Of a DNA stretch of 64,000 bases, positions 47,897 to 59,200 are shown one piece after another. This DNA comes from Scenedesmus sp. ARA3. Lineage: Eukaryota > Chlorophyta > Chlorophyceae > Sphaeropleales > Scenedesmaceae. The position numbers and the translations under genes are program-made. Each line of letters begins with the position of its first letter. Within the stretch, counting starts at the first letter, position 1. The stretch lies in assembly GCA_004335835.1 (NCBI GenBank), contig RWJK01001388.1, positions 149,236 to 213,235 on the forward strand. Reading direction: 5' to 3'. The notes under the pieces were generated by a model. It saw only the letters and a program-made list of their open reading frames with translations, searched no databases and was not told the DNA's origin.

Positions 47897-48459
47897 GGTT
47901 GCAGCAGGACTGTCATGGCGCAGCTTAAAAGCTTCACTAGAAGTGAAAGCACTCGATATGCTTTAGTAGCAGCCATAGGAACCACATGCGGTGCTTTCGA
48001 CAATCGCAACTCGTCAGAGTTGACTGCTCTGCAGACGCTCCTACCAGCTTTCGGCGAACCCCGAACAGATCATTTTGGTCGTTTTTTCATGAGGCAACGC
48101 ACAACACCTGACTTTTGCACCTTCGTTTGAACCTTTGCTTGCGCCGTAAGGTCCTGATATACTTTCCAAGTATTCATGTACTGGTTTGATCGTTGAGATT
48201 CGGCTGCTGTTGTCTCCACAGGTGGCTGTTTCGGAGGCAATGACGAACGGGTTGTTCACACTGTTAGCACCCCTCGATCTCAGGCCCAGAACGAGCTGGT
48301 TGAGCGTGGTCTGCTCAATGTGTGCCAGAACTTTCTTGCTGTCGCTTTTTTGTTATCCTTTCATAGTCGAGGCGAGCCTCGCCAACGACCCCCACTCCCA
48401 GATTCCTTGGTCAGACTCGACGCCCTTGCTTCGCTGCACCGCTACAGTGCGTAGCGAAA

Positions 48460-49799
48460 ATGTGTCGCTTCTCTGTGTCTAATGCACCTCCTCCAGCTCC
48501 CAGCCCCGAGCTGGCACTGGACACCCTGCTCGCTGAGGACGACTTCAACTGGTATAATGCCATAGAGTGCCTGCCTGACGAGGAGCTTGCTGAGTTTGGC
48601 GAGGGCGTCTGTCAGGAGGGCACAGCAGCACGGCAAGAGGCCGATGCGCCAGCACCCAGCTCCAGCTCCAGCGGTGCTTCCGGCTACAGCGAAGCCAGCG
48701 CCACCACTTACGACTTGGTGGAGCTCTTCAAGGCTCAGGTGGAGCAGGACCCAGCAGCGCTGCTTGCCAACGCGCAGGCGCAGCAGTTGCAGGGCTATGG
48801 CTTCGCACCATTCCAGGCACAGCCGGTGCCCCAGCAGCAGGTGCTGCCGACCCCCGCAGCTTGCAGTATGTCCGATCTTAAGCCAGCAGCATTTACTGCA
48901 GCGCCTATGCACGCCGCTTTGCCCAGCGGTCCCATGCCTGGATGCAGCACAGCAGTGATGGTGCCTCCTGCACCAGTGGCAGCTGGCAGCTATGCACAGA
49001 TGACACCCAGCATGGGTCTGATGACTCCACAGCCGCCCATGGCGCCCTCTGCGGGCCTGACTGTGATGCGCAAGCCAGGCAGCAAGTCGCAGAGAACACA
49101 GGCAGAGGTGGAGGCAGCAGTGGAGCGCATCAAGCAGAAGCGCAGGTCAGTGCTCACCTCTGATTAGGCACGCTTGCAGTTGACTGCCAGCCAGATCGAG
49201 CAGGATCATAGATATGTCTTATTGGGCCTTTAGGCGTCGGCTGCAAGTGTCCTTGCCGTTGCTGTGTTTTATATACATGCTGGCAGTCAACAACCAGCAG
49301 CAGCGGGACTGCATCCACCATCAGCAGTCGGTGATATGTGCCAGCTGCAGCTGCAGGAGGCAGCTGCCGACATCTTGGCCGGTTCCCACATGCTTCAATT
49401 GTCATCTGGTAGCGACAGGCCTCGGCGCATCAGCCGCAGCAGCGGTGCATGGCATCAGCCGCAACAGCAGTGCGGGTGCCAGAATGTGTGCGTGCCAGCA
49501 TGCCTGCCGCTGCCCGCATCTTGTCTCGTAGCCGTGCCACCCCTGCAGCAGCTGCGCCAGCCTGCGCTCCGGCAAACTGTTCTGCTCATGCCGTCCTGCA
49601 AACCTGCTTTCCTGCAAACTTCTTCTGCAGGGAGTCTGCGCAGCGCAGCCGTGCGCGCAAGAACGACTACATGCGCCAGCTGGAGATTGAGAACCAGGGG
49701 CTCAAGGACGAGGTGCACAGGCTGCAGAGCATGCTAGCAGCAATGCAGCGCGGCGCGTGCATGCAGCAGCCGCAGATCTCGCCCGTCATGGGCATGTGA
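48460..49799 (+). CDS. bZIP transcription factor with atypical basic region
   Basis: Two exons, 48460-49145 and 49631-49799, join in phase to 284 residues. The N-terminal ~215 residues are acidic, then Gln/Pro/Met-rich, like a transactivation region (for example DTLLAEDDFNWYNAIECLPD). The bZIP starts at about residue 220. Its basic region reads KQKRRESAQRSRARKNDY and is followed by leucine heptads (LEIENQGLKDEVHRLQSML). The basic half is split by the intron. The residue that is Asn in nearly all bZIPs (N-R-E-S-A) is Arg here (R-R-E-S-A). The zipper is short, about three to four heptads, and the protein ends soon after at SPVMGM. It is expected to bind DNA as a dimer in the nucleus, but target choice is unpredictable given the lost Asn. 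The 485-bp intron could hide a microexon. Confidence 0.85.
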
Positions 49800-52700
49800 G
49801 GCGCAGCGGTTGCCTCACAGCAGCAGCAGCAGGCGTGTTGAGCTGTGGCATGGGGCGTTGGCTGACGCCTGCCCGCAGCAACCTGCGTGCTGCAGCAGCT
49901 GCTGGTTCGCAGCAGCATTTGTGGCCGTGTAGCAGTGCTCATTCGCCTTGGCTTCACTGCAGGATGTTGGTGGTGTGGCCAGGGTTGTGAGCAGTGCGTA
50001 TGCGAAGTCGAATGGTGCCCTGTTTGGTGTGTTGCATGGCTTCCGATTGAGCGCTGTTCAGCACGGCACAGTGTGCAGCGGCTTCTGGTGGCTTTTTAGG
50101 GCTGATTGATGGTGATGCGTGGGTTGTTTGATGACTGCTAGTGGGGGGTTTGCTGCTGCACAGGTGTCTGTGGATCTGGGGACCCTGCCCCTGCAGCTGC
50201 TGCTGCAGCAGTTGCCTCTGGTGGCTTACAATTGTACATATCACAAACAGGCGAGGGTTGTGTTGTGCTTTACAGGCTTGAGCACAGGCTTGCTTGGGAC
50301 AGGCTTGGCGATGGGTTAGCTTGGCTTTTGGCTTGCAGGAACCGTTGAACCCTTCTGGACAGACAGCGCTTGCTCAGCCAGTGTGTGCCAGAGTTGCGTT
50401 GGCTTCTTATCCGCGCTGGCTGCACCGTATGTGGCTATTGATGTGTCACGGGCAGTGGTAGAGTGGGGCAGGCGCGTGCTTTGGCAGCTGCGCGTGTGCC
50501 CGTGTCATGTGTTTGCAGTAGGCTGGCTTCTTGGCTGGCACGCTCGCAGCATCTTAATACTCAACAGTATGCAACGCGAGCACCGAGTGCATCTGGGTTG
50601 GACGAGAGCCTGAGAGGGCCACTGGTACAGCATCTGCTGCTATGCATGCCTGCTTGCTGCTGCTGCTTGCTGCTGCTTGCCTCCAGCTGTTGCTCGAGTG
50701 CCTCTCCTGCAACCTGGGGTCTCGGCAGCTGCATGCAGCAATGGCATGCGTTGCACCTCCCAGCACTCTGCCAGTGGCATGGCCTTGCTTGAAAGAGTTG
50801 TATGTTAGCTGCTTTGGCCAGCGGGGCAGCGGCAGGCTTCTATGGTGAGTATGTTATTGTCACCTTACTGCCGACTGCTTGGCTGGCTGGTGTTATCGGC
50901 GGCGCCGCCTGTGCTGCTGCCGCCGCTTGCATAGTTTGACAGGACAGCGAAGCACACGGGCTGTGCCCTGTGTGTGTGGCTATGCTAGCTGCTACTCATC
51001 ACATCATCTGTCCTGCTGTTGTCCTGCTGTTGTCGAGGGTAGGGATGCTTGGGGCTGTCCCTTTTGTGGATGCATGCCTGCATGCAGTGGCCCTTCTACT
51101 ACAGCGCAGCAGCTGTTACCATTGTACGGCTGCGTATGGCGCCCACATGTTGTTTACTCGAATGGGGCGCTACCAACAAACTAGAACCAACACGATAGCA
51201 ATCAAAGCATTTGACACATCTGGACTGGTATGGGGCTGTATGTGTGCGACGGGCAGAGCACGCTGCTACCTTGTTTCTGTATTGATGAGACAGGCAATAG
51301 CTGTGTTAGGCCAGCCTAGTGGCAGGCATTGACGCTGGCAAGCAGCAAACAGCTTGCAACAGCTGCTAACAGCTTGCTTTCTTCTGACTGCTTCCATGTT
51401 GTGTGTGTCTGCAGCGCGTTGTGCTTGGCTCAACCGCTCTGCGGGGACCGCAGGGCATCCCGATAAGTACTTGTGTAGCATGCTTGCATTTGGGTTATGA
51501 GGTCATGAGGTCAAATATTGCATGGTCGGCTGGCTGGATTGAGCGACAGCACACAGCACCGCCGTTTCCCTTTGTCAGTGGTTACATGGAGTGCCAGATG
51601 GTTGGCACTCCTAGGGGCGTAAATGCCCTGCTCACAACCACTGTAGCTTTGTTTGTTATGTCTCCTGTGGTGTTTTGGGTGGCAGCGGCAGGCTTGTCGA
51701 AGCAGCATGCTGCTAGATGGTGTGGAAGGAATCTGCGGCTGAGCGCAGGCACTACTTGCCTGATGCTTGTGGTACCGTTGAAAGCTGTCTGGCTCGTTGA
51801 GCACCAGCTGTTGCGGTGCTACTCAGCGAGCATGCGGCAGGCTTACAGTGGCACATCTCACTTGCATTGCCTTCCCTGTTGTACATGTTCCCCGCGCGTT
51901 CCTGTGCTTTGTAGGTTGTAGTGCCGCTGTTGTGGGTTTTGGGGCAGCGTTTGTTGCACTCTCCTTACGTGTCTGACTGGCGTGGCTGCACTGTGCCAGG
52001 CTGAACTGCTCGGCTGTGCTTGAAAAAGACAGCAGCACTGCGTATGTTGCCACTGTGCCCTCAGGCCTACGGTCAGAGTTGAAAAGGCTTGGCTTGAATC
52101 GTGTGTATGCGATCAGGTTGACGAGCTTCTCTTGACGTGCATCGTTAATTTGCATTGCCATCGAACACCATAGGTACTGTCCTTGAGCTGCAGCAGCATC
52201 CCAGCGTGCAGATAATGCCGCTGTGCGTGCTGCACATGCCGTGTTACTGTTGCGAAAGTAACAGTGTAACATGCATGTGTCGTGCCGTGTTCTGCATGCG
52301 GCTGGCTTACACATGCCCACCGGTCACTCTTTATCACCACAGGGCCTGTCATGATTGATTTACCAGCCTAGCTGTGTGTCTTTGCTTTGTTTTGGCGTAG
52401 ACCGCGGTACAGTGCATCGTGAGTCGGTATTTGCATATGCCTGTCAACATGCACATGCCAGCTGGACTTGGAATCATCAGGCACTGGTAGCACTGCTGCA
52501 CCAAACTGTCACAGGCCAGGGATGTCTCTCAGGGCCGTCAGCAACAGCAATGCGTGGCTTACTGCTGCTTTGTGTTGCTGTTAGGGGGGGGGGGTGCCAA
52601 GAGGTGTGCAGAGTTGCTGCACCCTGGCCCCTGCTGGCTGGTCCTGCCCCTTGTCTGTATTGGGCACCTGTTGTGCTTGGAGGTGCAAGGCACACATTTG

Positions 52701-54687
52701 ACTGTGCAAGGCGCACACTGCAGTGGTTGGCTGGGTGACAGCTGGGTAGGAGCTTGCGGGCTTTTGGGGCTGTTTACACCAGCAATACATGTTATGTTCA
52801 CTGTTGTGTAAGTGGCTGATCTACGGGCCTTATAAGGCACCGCAGAAGTGTTGTGTCTGGCGGGTTGGTGCAGATGGCTGCGCAAGGCATGTCTCGCAAT
52901 GGCTGCTTGCTTGTTACAGGCCTGGCTGCGTCCTGCTGCTGCTGATGCAAGCGGACTGCAGAGTGTGCTGTGCTGTTTGGGAGAGGTGTGAGCGCGTCTG
53001 CTGCGCAATAAACACTACTTGTCGTGTGTGTGTGTGTCTGCGGGTCTGCGGCGCGTTGGAATTTGCGTTGCTACAGAGGAAGGAAGGAGCGGCAGAGAAC
53101 CCCTACCCTGCGATGGCACCTGATGAGAGGGACGGTGTGGATGGCATTGGGTGACAGCTTCTGAGCTGTGGTTGTGTTGTGCCGGGCTTGGCTGCAGCGC
53201 CTGGCGTGCTGCAGCTGTGTCGTGCTGGCTTGGAGGTTGGTTGTTGATGTTGCTTGCTCGATGTCAAGCATTCACTGATATACTCCTGGGTGAAGAGCGC
53301 AGAGGTAATGCCTTGATGTTCTACTTCAGCTTTCAGAGGCATCTGCAGCTGTTCAGTGCGAGACTAGTGGGCGAAGCCCACCTCAGCAGCTGCTGTGCTA
53401 CAGCGGTTTGTCAGGTTGCCGCTTTGCACCAACTCCTGAGAGCTGACTCACCTCTGTGTCACCTCTTGGTGCTGTGTCACCTCTTGGAAGGCAGTCATTT
53501 GATCCATGCGTGTGATGGGATGGGATGCAGCGTGCGATGCATGCGCGGCTGCCGATGTGTTATGTTCTTTTGCCTTGATGCGTGATGTCGTTGTGGCAGT
53601 TGGGTGGCAACCTATGTAACTACATCTTCATGTTCATACCGGACGTCAACAAACATCTTCTGGTCTCTGGAGTGTAGTTGATGTTGATGTTCTCTCAAGT
53701 TCTGACGCAGCTTCGGCACAAATAAGGGTCGAGCGCTGCCCTCAGGGCAAGTTGCATTTACAGGCACAGTGCCGCACAGAAGCGCGGCGCTTCTGCATCG
53801 TGACCATGATCCTCCTGAAGCCATTGAAGGGATTCAATCCCTTCTACCTTTACAAGTGCAGCCTTTCGTTCAAGCTTAGTCAGGCAACAAGCCCTAGAAG
53901 CAGCCATGAGCAGTTGAGAGGCAAGGGAGACATACATTATCGTACGCTGTCATATGGATGCTATGCGGTCAATGGCACAGCGCTGCATGCAACAACACCC
54001 GTACCAGCCACATATAGAGTAGCGAGGCTGTCAGGTCACCAAAGCGCAGCCACTTGTGAAGGACACAGCCCTTACCAATGAAGACAGAACTACTGCGTGC
54101 TGTACATGATGCACAGCAAATGCAGAGCTGGGTCAGACCAAATGTCACAAATCCAGCCGGCTGGTCAAACAAGGTACCACTGCATTGCCAGCAGCAGCAG
54201 GTGGCAGACAGGCTTAAACAAAAGCCACATGTGTGCAGCACATGAGCTGCAGCGCTGCCACAGCACCCATACGTATGATGCACCAAGTGATGCTGTCATG
54301 CAGGATACCAGAAACACATGCAGCTGACAGCTGGCACTACCAGTGACGCTGCTCTGCTCGTGAAACACAGCACACGTTCATCAGCAGCATACCAAATACG
54401 CTGACCAGCATCATCCTGTCACCATTTCATCAGCCACAGCAGCAGCAACAATGCACGGTTCGATGCTGGCAGCACGCGCTGGAGTGACGGCCCCCTCATG
54501 CACACAATGCAGACGCACTCCAAGACAAAGGGCATGCAGATGCAACCAGGGGCAGGTGGCCCAGGCCATGTGCTACACCATTTGTCTGATACTGTGCTGG
54601 CATCTGTCATGTGGCTGATCCTTGTGACTCCTGTGCTGGCATTCTGCGCTGCTCCTGTTGACAAGTGCTGGTCTGGCGCCTTGTGTA

Positions 54688-54718
<31 letters not shown>

Positions 54719-55102
54719 TGCGCCAGTACTTCGTCACGGACATGGGGTGTGCACACTTGCAGGACTTGCACAGCGCTGCCCAGGTGATAGCACCCAGCAG
54801 CTGAAGAGCTGCAGCAGGCGGTGCAGCTGCTGGTGGTGATGCAGCAGCTGCAGCCATTCAGCGCAGGTTGGTGCTGCCATGCCTGCTGCTGCAAGCCCTT
54901 GGTGCTGCTGCTGCTGCAGGGCAGCCTGGGTGGCTGTGTATCTGTTGCAACTGTTGAGGGATGTGCTGGGATTGGTGTAGGGTGATGGAGCCAGTAGGCA
55001 CAGGGTGGTAAGGACGCCTCCCGCTGCTGCTGCTGCTGCTGCTGCAGCTGCCAGCACCTGGAGGATGCCCATTAGAGGCCCCTTCAAGCTGGATTTGGTG
55101 CT
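49800..55102. other. Long stretch without recognised genes
   Basis: About 5.3 kb. Several medium reading frames occur, the longest at about 51403-51921 with hydrophobic segments, but none shows a family match or a consistent exon chain. There is an 11-base G-run near 52587. The region just 3' of the uS14m gene (54570-55087) is CAG-triplet rich on the minus strand and is probably its 3' region or chance frames. Confidence 0.4.
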
Positions 55103-55591
55103 TCACCACACATACTTCTTCACGCCCGGCAGCAGGCCCTCAGCAGCCATCGTCCTGAACATAATTCGCGAGATCCTGTAGAAGCTGTTCACGCCCCTCG
55201 CGCGGCCAGTAAGCGCGCATCTGTTCCTGATGCGTACTGCCGCGCTATCCCTTGGCACCTCCGTTTCAAACATGCGCTGAACTTGCTGGCGCACGCTGTA
55301 GGGCAGGGACTGATCGGTGGTGATGGCCTTGAACACCGCCCTATCCACTTCGTAGGCAGCCACTGCTTGGCGTCTGATGTGGTCCCTGACGAGGTTGTTG
55401 TTGGTACCTATGGTGTAGGGAATGTAAGGCAGCTTGATACGAGGCATTGTGGCTTGGATGACTGTGCTGAGTGCTGCTGTGCTGCTACTGCCACTGCTGC
55501 TGCTGTTACTGATCAAAGCGACGCTTTCAGATAAGGCTTGCCCAATGATACCGTTCAGCGTGGTAAGAAGGCTCAAATGGCGGGGGTTCAT
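55103..55591 (-). CDS. MRPS14: Mitochondrial small-subunit ribosomal protein uS14m
   Basis: A single exon of 162 codons plus stop. The last ~100 residues match the bacterial/mitochondrial uS14 family end to end: VRDHIRRQAVAAYEVDRAVFK, with the decisive RIRNRCALTGRARGV, FYRISRIMFRTMA and LLPGVKKYVW signature at the C-terminus. There are no zinc-binding CxxC pairs, so it is the zinc-free type. The first ~60 residues are poorly conserved, Ser-rich, and probably act as a mitochondrial presequence; mitochondrial rather than plastid targeting is inferred because chloroplast uS14 is normally plastid-encoded. It is divergent from the ceramide synthase gene with about 440 bp between. No introns are present, unlike its neighbours. 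Confidence 0.92.
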   Translation of the reverse strand: MNPRHLSLLTTLNGIIGQALSESVALISNSSSSGSSSTAALSTVIQATMPRIKLPYIPYTIGTNNNLVRDHIRRQAVAAYEVDRAVFKAITTDQSLPYSVRQQVQRMFETEVPRDSAAVRIRNRCALTGRARGVNSFYRISRIMFRTMAAEGLLPGVKKYVW

Positions 55592-56029
55592 TGCCGTTCA
55601 TTGAACCCAAGCACTTGTTGCTGCGTCTGTTGTTTGTCCGGTGGCGTTCCATGACTGTCGGTTGTTGTGAATCGGCACCTTACAGTAAACTAAGTTGAAC
55701 TTGAGTGCTTGATCGATGGTTTATCACTGGTTGCAGAGTGCATCGGGGCAGTCAAGCTTTGCCGAGTGCACCGTTTGAACGCAGACTTCTCCGTGTGTCG
55801 CCATTGTCTTTCAACCTCCCCGAGACTGCTGTTAAACAGCACCTGCTTTTGGTCAGGCGTGCCTGGCGCATGCCGCAGTTGGCATGGCGTCAGAGCCAGT
55901 TCAGCAGCTGGTGACTACTGCTTGTGCGTACAGCTGTCAGGGATCAAGTCTTGTATTCAACAATGGCCACTAGTCTGTGTTGAAAGCGGCCGTTCTTGTA
56001 GTACTGAGCTAGTTGGTTGGCTTTTGCAG

Positions 56030-59000
56030 GCCTGACCGTGTTCTTCCCTCTATTGCGCTGGGTTCTCAATGGCTATGCTTTCGAGGTGTGTGCTCATTTA
56101 ACAACGGCTGCACAGCATTTGAAGCAGACAAGGCAGCTTGTATACCACAGCAATTGGAGCATAACATCAGTCTCATAATCCCCTGCAATCTTGCTGCAGT
56201 GTTCTATGGCGCCTTTCTTGGCATTGCCGTGCCATCATATGCCTGCAGGCCAGTCAAATGGTGGCCCTTTCGCAGCGCCAGTCAGGTTAAGACAGCAATT
56301 GCACGCAGTCTACTGCTTACAACTTTACTGACCTGCTGCTGTATGTCTGTCACCCCTGCAGCCACTTGCTTACCAGCTGCTGCAGCCGGTATGGCAGCAG
56401 AGCGACAGCAAAGTGACGCCGGAGCGCATGCACACAGCAGTGCAGAAGTTCAGCGAGTCACTGTGGAAGGTGAGCAGCAGCAACAGCAGCAGCAGGAGCA
56501 CCATTCAGCAGCAGCAGCAGCAGCACAATCAGACACAGGAGCCTAGCACTCTGGTTGCTGATGGTCTGTCAGCCTGACTCAGGCCCTTGCGGCAAGGGCG
56601 AGCACGCAGCGCAGCAGCAGCGGACGCATGCAGTGTTTGCAAGAATACACTGCCGCGGGTGTGCAGCTACTGGAAGCTGCAGGTGCTGAGTCCTGCAGTT
56701 GAGGTGCACTGCAGCAACTGCCGATGTGCCCAAAAGGCTCGAACAGGCTGCGTGTAAACAACAAAACAACATTACATGCAGTTGGCTGCTTTCTGTGGCT
56801 GCTCTTCCAAAGTGCTCGCCCTGAAGACGTACAGCTAACTGTGCCACAACTCACACCTCAACGATCACTTGCCTGCCTCCTTTACATCATTAGATTGCAT
56901 GTGCTGCTGCGTGCAGCTGCTGGTGTACAGCACCTTCCTGGCCATCGGGGTGGTTTGCGCATGGCGTGCGCCCTGGGTGCTGGACACGTGGCAGTTCTGG
57001 CAGGGCTGGCCACACCATGAATTCACGTGAGCAGCAGCAACAGCAGCAGGAGTGTGCTGTCAGTCATGCGATGGTGCTGTTGCACGTGTGCATCTATGCA
57101 GGTATGCTCCTGGTGCGTCTGTGCGCACCTCGAGCAGACCTCAAGCTGCTGTTGCGATGTCAGCAGCGTAGCCGCAGAGCCGGTGGTTGATTGCTGCTGC
57201 AATGAACCCCCCTGCTCATTTGGTTGAACGCCTGCCTGCCTGCATGAGCTAGCGTGTCTGGCATTTGGAGAGCTAGGATTGAGTGTCTGCAGCTTCTCCT
57301 TGCTGTTTGTCTGTAATGCAGTCCCTGAACCTCACCAGGTTGCCTGCCTGTCTTTCTGTCTTGCCTGTTGCTCTGCCTGCCAGGCTGCCCATGCGGCTGC
57401 TTTACAAACTGGACCTGGAGTCCTGCGTGTCCAGCAACTGATTCGCAAAACTGTCTGCTAAGTACTGTTGTACTGCCTGCCCGCTTGCCTGCCAGGCTGC
57501 CAATGCGTCTGCTGTACAACCTGGAGCTGGGCTTTTACATGTCTAGCATCTTCATGACCCAGCAGCTTTTGGAAATCCTGTTGTACTGCCTGCATATTTG
57601 GCTGACAGGCTGCCGATGCGGCTGCTGTGCAAACCTGCAGCTGGGGTTCTATGTCTGCAGCATGCTCCTTGCTGTTTACCCGTTACATCTTCTCCGGAGC
57701 CTGAGCAGGTTATGTGCCTGCCTGCCTGCCTGAACTATCTGCCTGCCTTCCAGGCTGCCCATGCGGCTGCTGTACAACCTGGAACTGGGGTTCTCAGCCC
57801 TCTCATCTGGCTGCATGCAGTTCTGCTGATGTGCCTGCTGCTCTGGTACAGGCTGCCGATGCGGCTGCTGTACAACTTGGAGCTGGGGTTCTACTGCTCC
57901 AGCATCTTGAAACCCTGCTGTGTTTTTTTCCAAATGCTGTTGTACTGATTGCTGCTCTGCTTGCCGGGCTGCCCATGCGGCTGCTATACAACCTGGAGCT
58001 ATGGTTCCACTGCTCCAGCAGCTTCCATGCTGTTTGCCTTTCACCATTTGCTCCTCTTGTTATTGAGTTGCCTGTCATGTCTGCCTGCCTGCTTCTCTTG
58101 GTCAGGCTGCCGATGCGTCTGCTGTACAACCTGGAGCTGGGGTTCTACGTGTCCAGCATCTTCATGATCCAGTGCTGGGAGGTGCGCCGCAAGGACCACT
58201 GGCCCATGTTCTGCCACCACATCGCCACGGCAACGCTCATCGCCACCTCGCTGCGCTTCAGGTGGGCCGGGGGCAGCAGCCCAGCGCATGAGTACATTGC
58301 AGGCCTGTGGATAGCCTGAAATGTGTTGGGGGGGCCCGGTAATGGCCTGGTTTTCTAGCAGCAGCCAGGCGCTGCAGCCACCACATCGCCACGGCAACGC
58401 TCATCGCGACCTCGCTGCACTTCAGATGGGACGGGGGCAGTAGCCCAGTGCATGAGTACAGTACAGGCCTGTGGAAAGCCCCAGATCTTGTTAGGGGACC
58501 CGGTGATGGCCTGGTTTGCATGCAGCAGCCAGGTACTGCAGCCACATCGCCACGGCAACTCTCATCGGGACCTCGCTGCACTTCAGATGGGGCGGGCGGG
58601 TGGCTGCTGCTGTTGACAGTACGAGGTAGTTTGTAGCAGCAGGTTGCTCCCCAAGAGTTTGCAGAGTTTGCAGGATTGTACTAGTGATGGTCTGATGTGA
58701 GTCGCCACAGCCATGTGCTTGCAGTAATAATGCTGCTGGACTTGCAGCACCGGCCATGACCCAATCAACATCATGCTGCCGCCGCCGCTGCTGCTGCTGA
58801 TGTCCCTTCTACTGCCGCCGCCTTGCCGCATCACCACTGCAGCTTCTGGCGCATCGGCACGGTCGTGATGCTGCTGCATGATGCGAATGACGTGCTCATG
58901 GAAGCCGCAAAGCTCGCCAAGTACTGCAAGAAAGAGGACCTGTCCTTGGGGCTGTTTGCCTCGTTTGTAGTGGCTTGGCTGGGGCTGCGGCTGCTTGCCT

Positions 59001-59200
59001 TTCCCCTGATGGTGATCCGCAGTACGTTGTATGAGATGCCAAGCATATTGGGTGGCAAGACAAACAGCTACTACATGTTCAATGGGCTGCTGCTGATGCT
59101 GCTGGTGCTGCATTGCTACTGGTTCACGCTGATTCTGCGTGTGGTGTGGGTGACGCTGACTACAGGGCAGACGCAGGACGTACGAGAGGACGACGACTAG
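56030..59200 (+). CDS. LAG1: LAG1-type ceramide synthase (first exon not located)
   Basis: Recognised exons: 56030-56085, 56362-56469, 56917-57026, 58106-58261 and 58843-59200, all in phase, about 262 residues. The order follows plant LAG1/LOH proteins: VFFPLLRWVLNGYAFE (first membrane helix), then AVQKFSESLWK, the PWVLDTWQFWQGWP loop, and LPMRLLYNLELGFYVSSIF. The TLC-domain motif is HHIATATLIATSLRF followed across the intron by RIGTVVMLLHDANDVLMEAAK. The paired His and the Asp residues of the Lag1p motif are present. C-terminal helices and an acidic tail (VREDDD) follow. The enzyme makes ceramide from a sphingoid base and acyl-CoA in the endoplasmic reticulum. The exon at 58106 is surrounded by eight partial copies. 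The initiating exon should lie between 55.6 and 56.0 kb, but no phase-compatible candidate was convincing. Confidence 0.9.
57384..58105 (+). repeat. Six tandem acceptor-side partial copies of ceramide synthase exon 58106-58261
   Basis: Copies begin at 57384, 57496, 57609, 57754, 57852 and 57968, each starting GCTGCC(C/G/A)ATGCG and encoding variants of LPMRLLYNLELGF. Spacing to the next unit is 98-145 bp. Five keep a CAG acceptor; the one at 57968 has GG in place of AG. They differ by substitutions and small indels, so they are not one recent expansion. Confidence 0.95.
58376..58586 (+). repeat. Two tandem donor-side partial copies of the same exon
   Basis: Segments ending at 58425 and 58586 repeat CACATCGCCACGGCAAC through CTTCAG of the exon end at 58261. 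In both the donor GT is changed to AT (CTTCAGATGGG). The flanking intron sequence is duplicated too, with a unit of about 160 bp. Confidence 0.95.

Noticed and set aside
51403..51921. 172-codon open frame with hydrophobic segments in the gene-free region
   Set aside because: It lacks a convincing ATG at its start, a family match and flanking exons. One long frame is expected by chance in GC-rich DNA of this length.
53612..53824. Minus-strand frame with a charged tail
   Set aside because: There is no family match and no splice partners. It shares a short terminal string (GATGTAGTTAC) with the frame at 47645, but that is too short to mean homology.
54570..55087. Ala/Gln-rich minus-strand frames just 3' of uS14m
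   Set aside because: They begin about 15 bp after the uS14m stop, overlap each other in several frames and consist mainly of triplet repeats. They are more likely 3' region than a gene.
448..58586. CRISPR array or prokaryotic repeat system for the spaced exon copies
   Set aside because: The repeats are diverged exon fragments with splice sites in eukaryotic introns, with irregular spacing and no uniform spacers.
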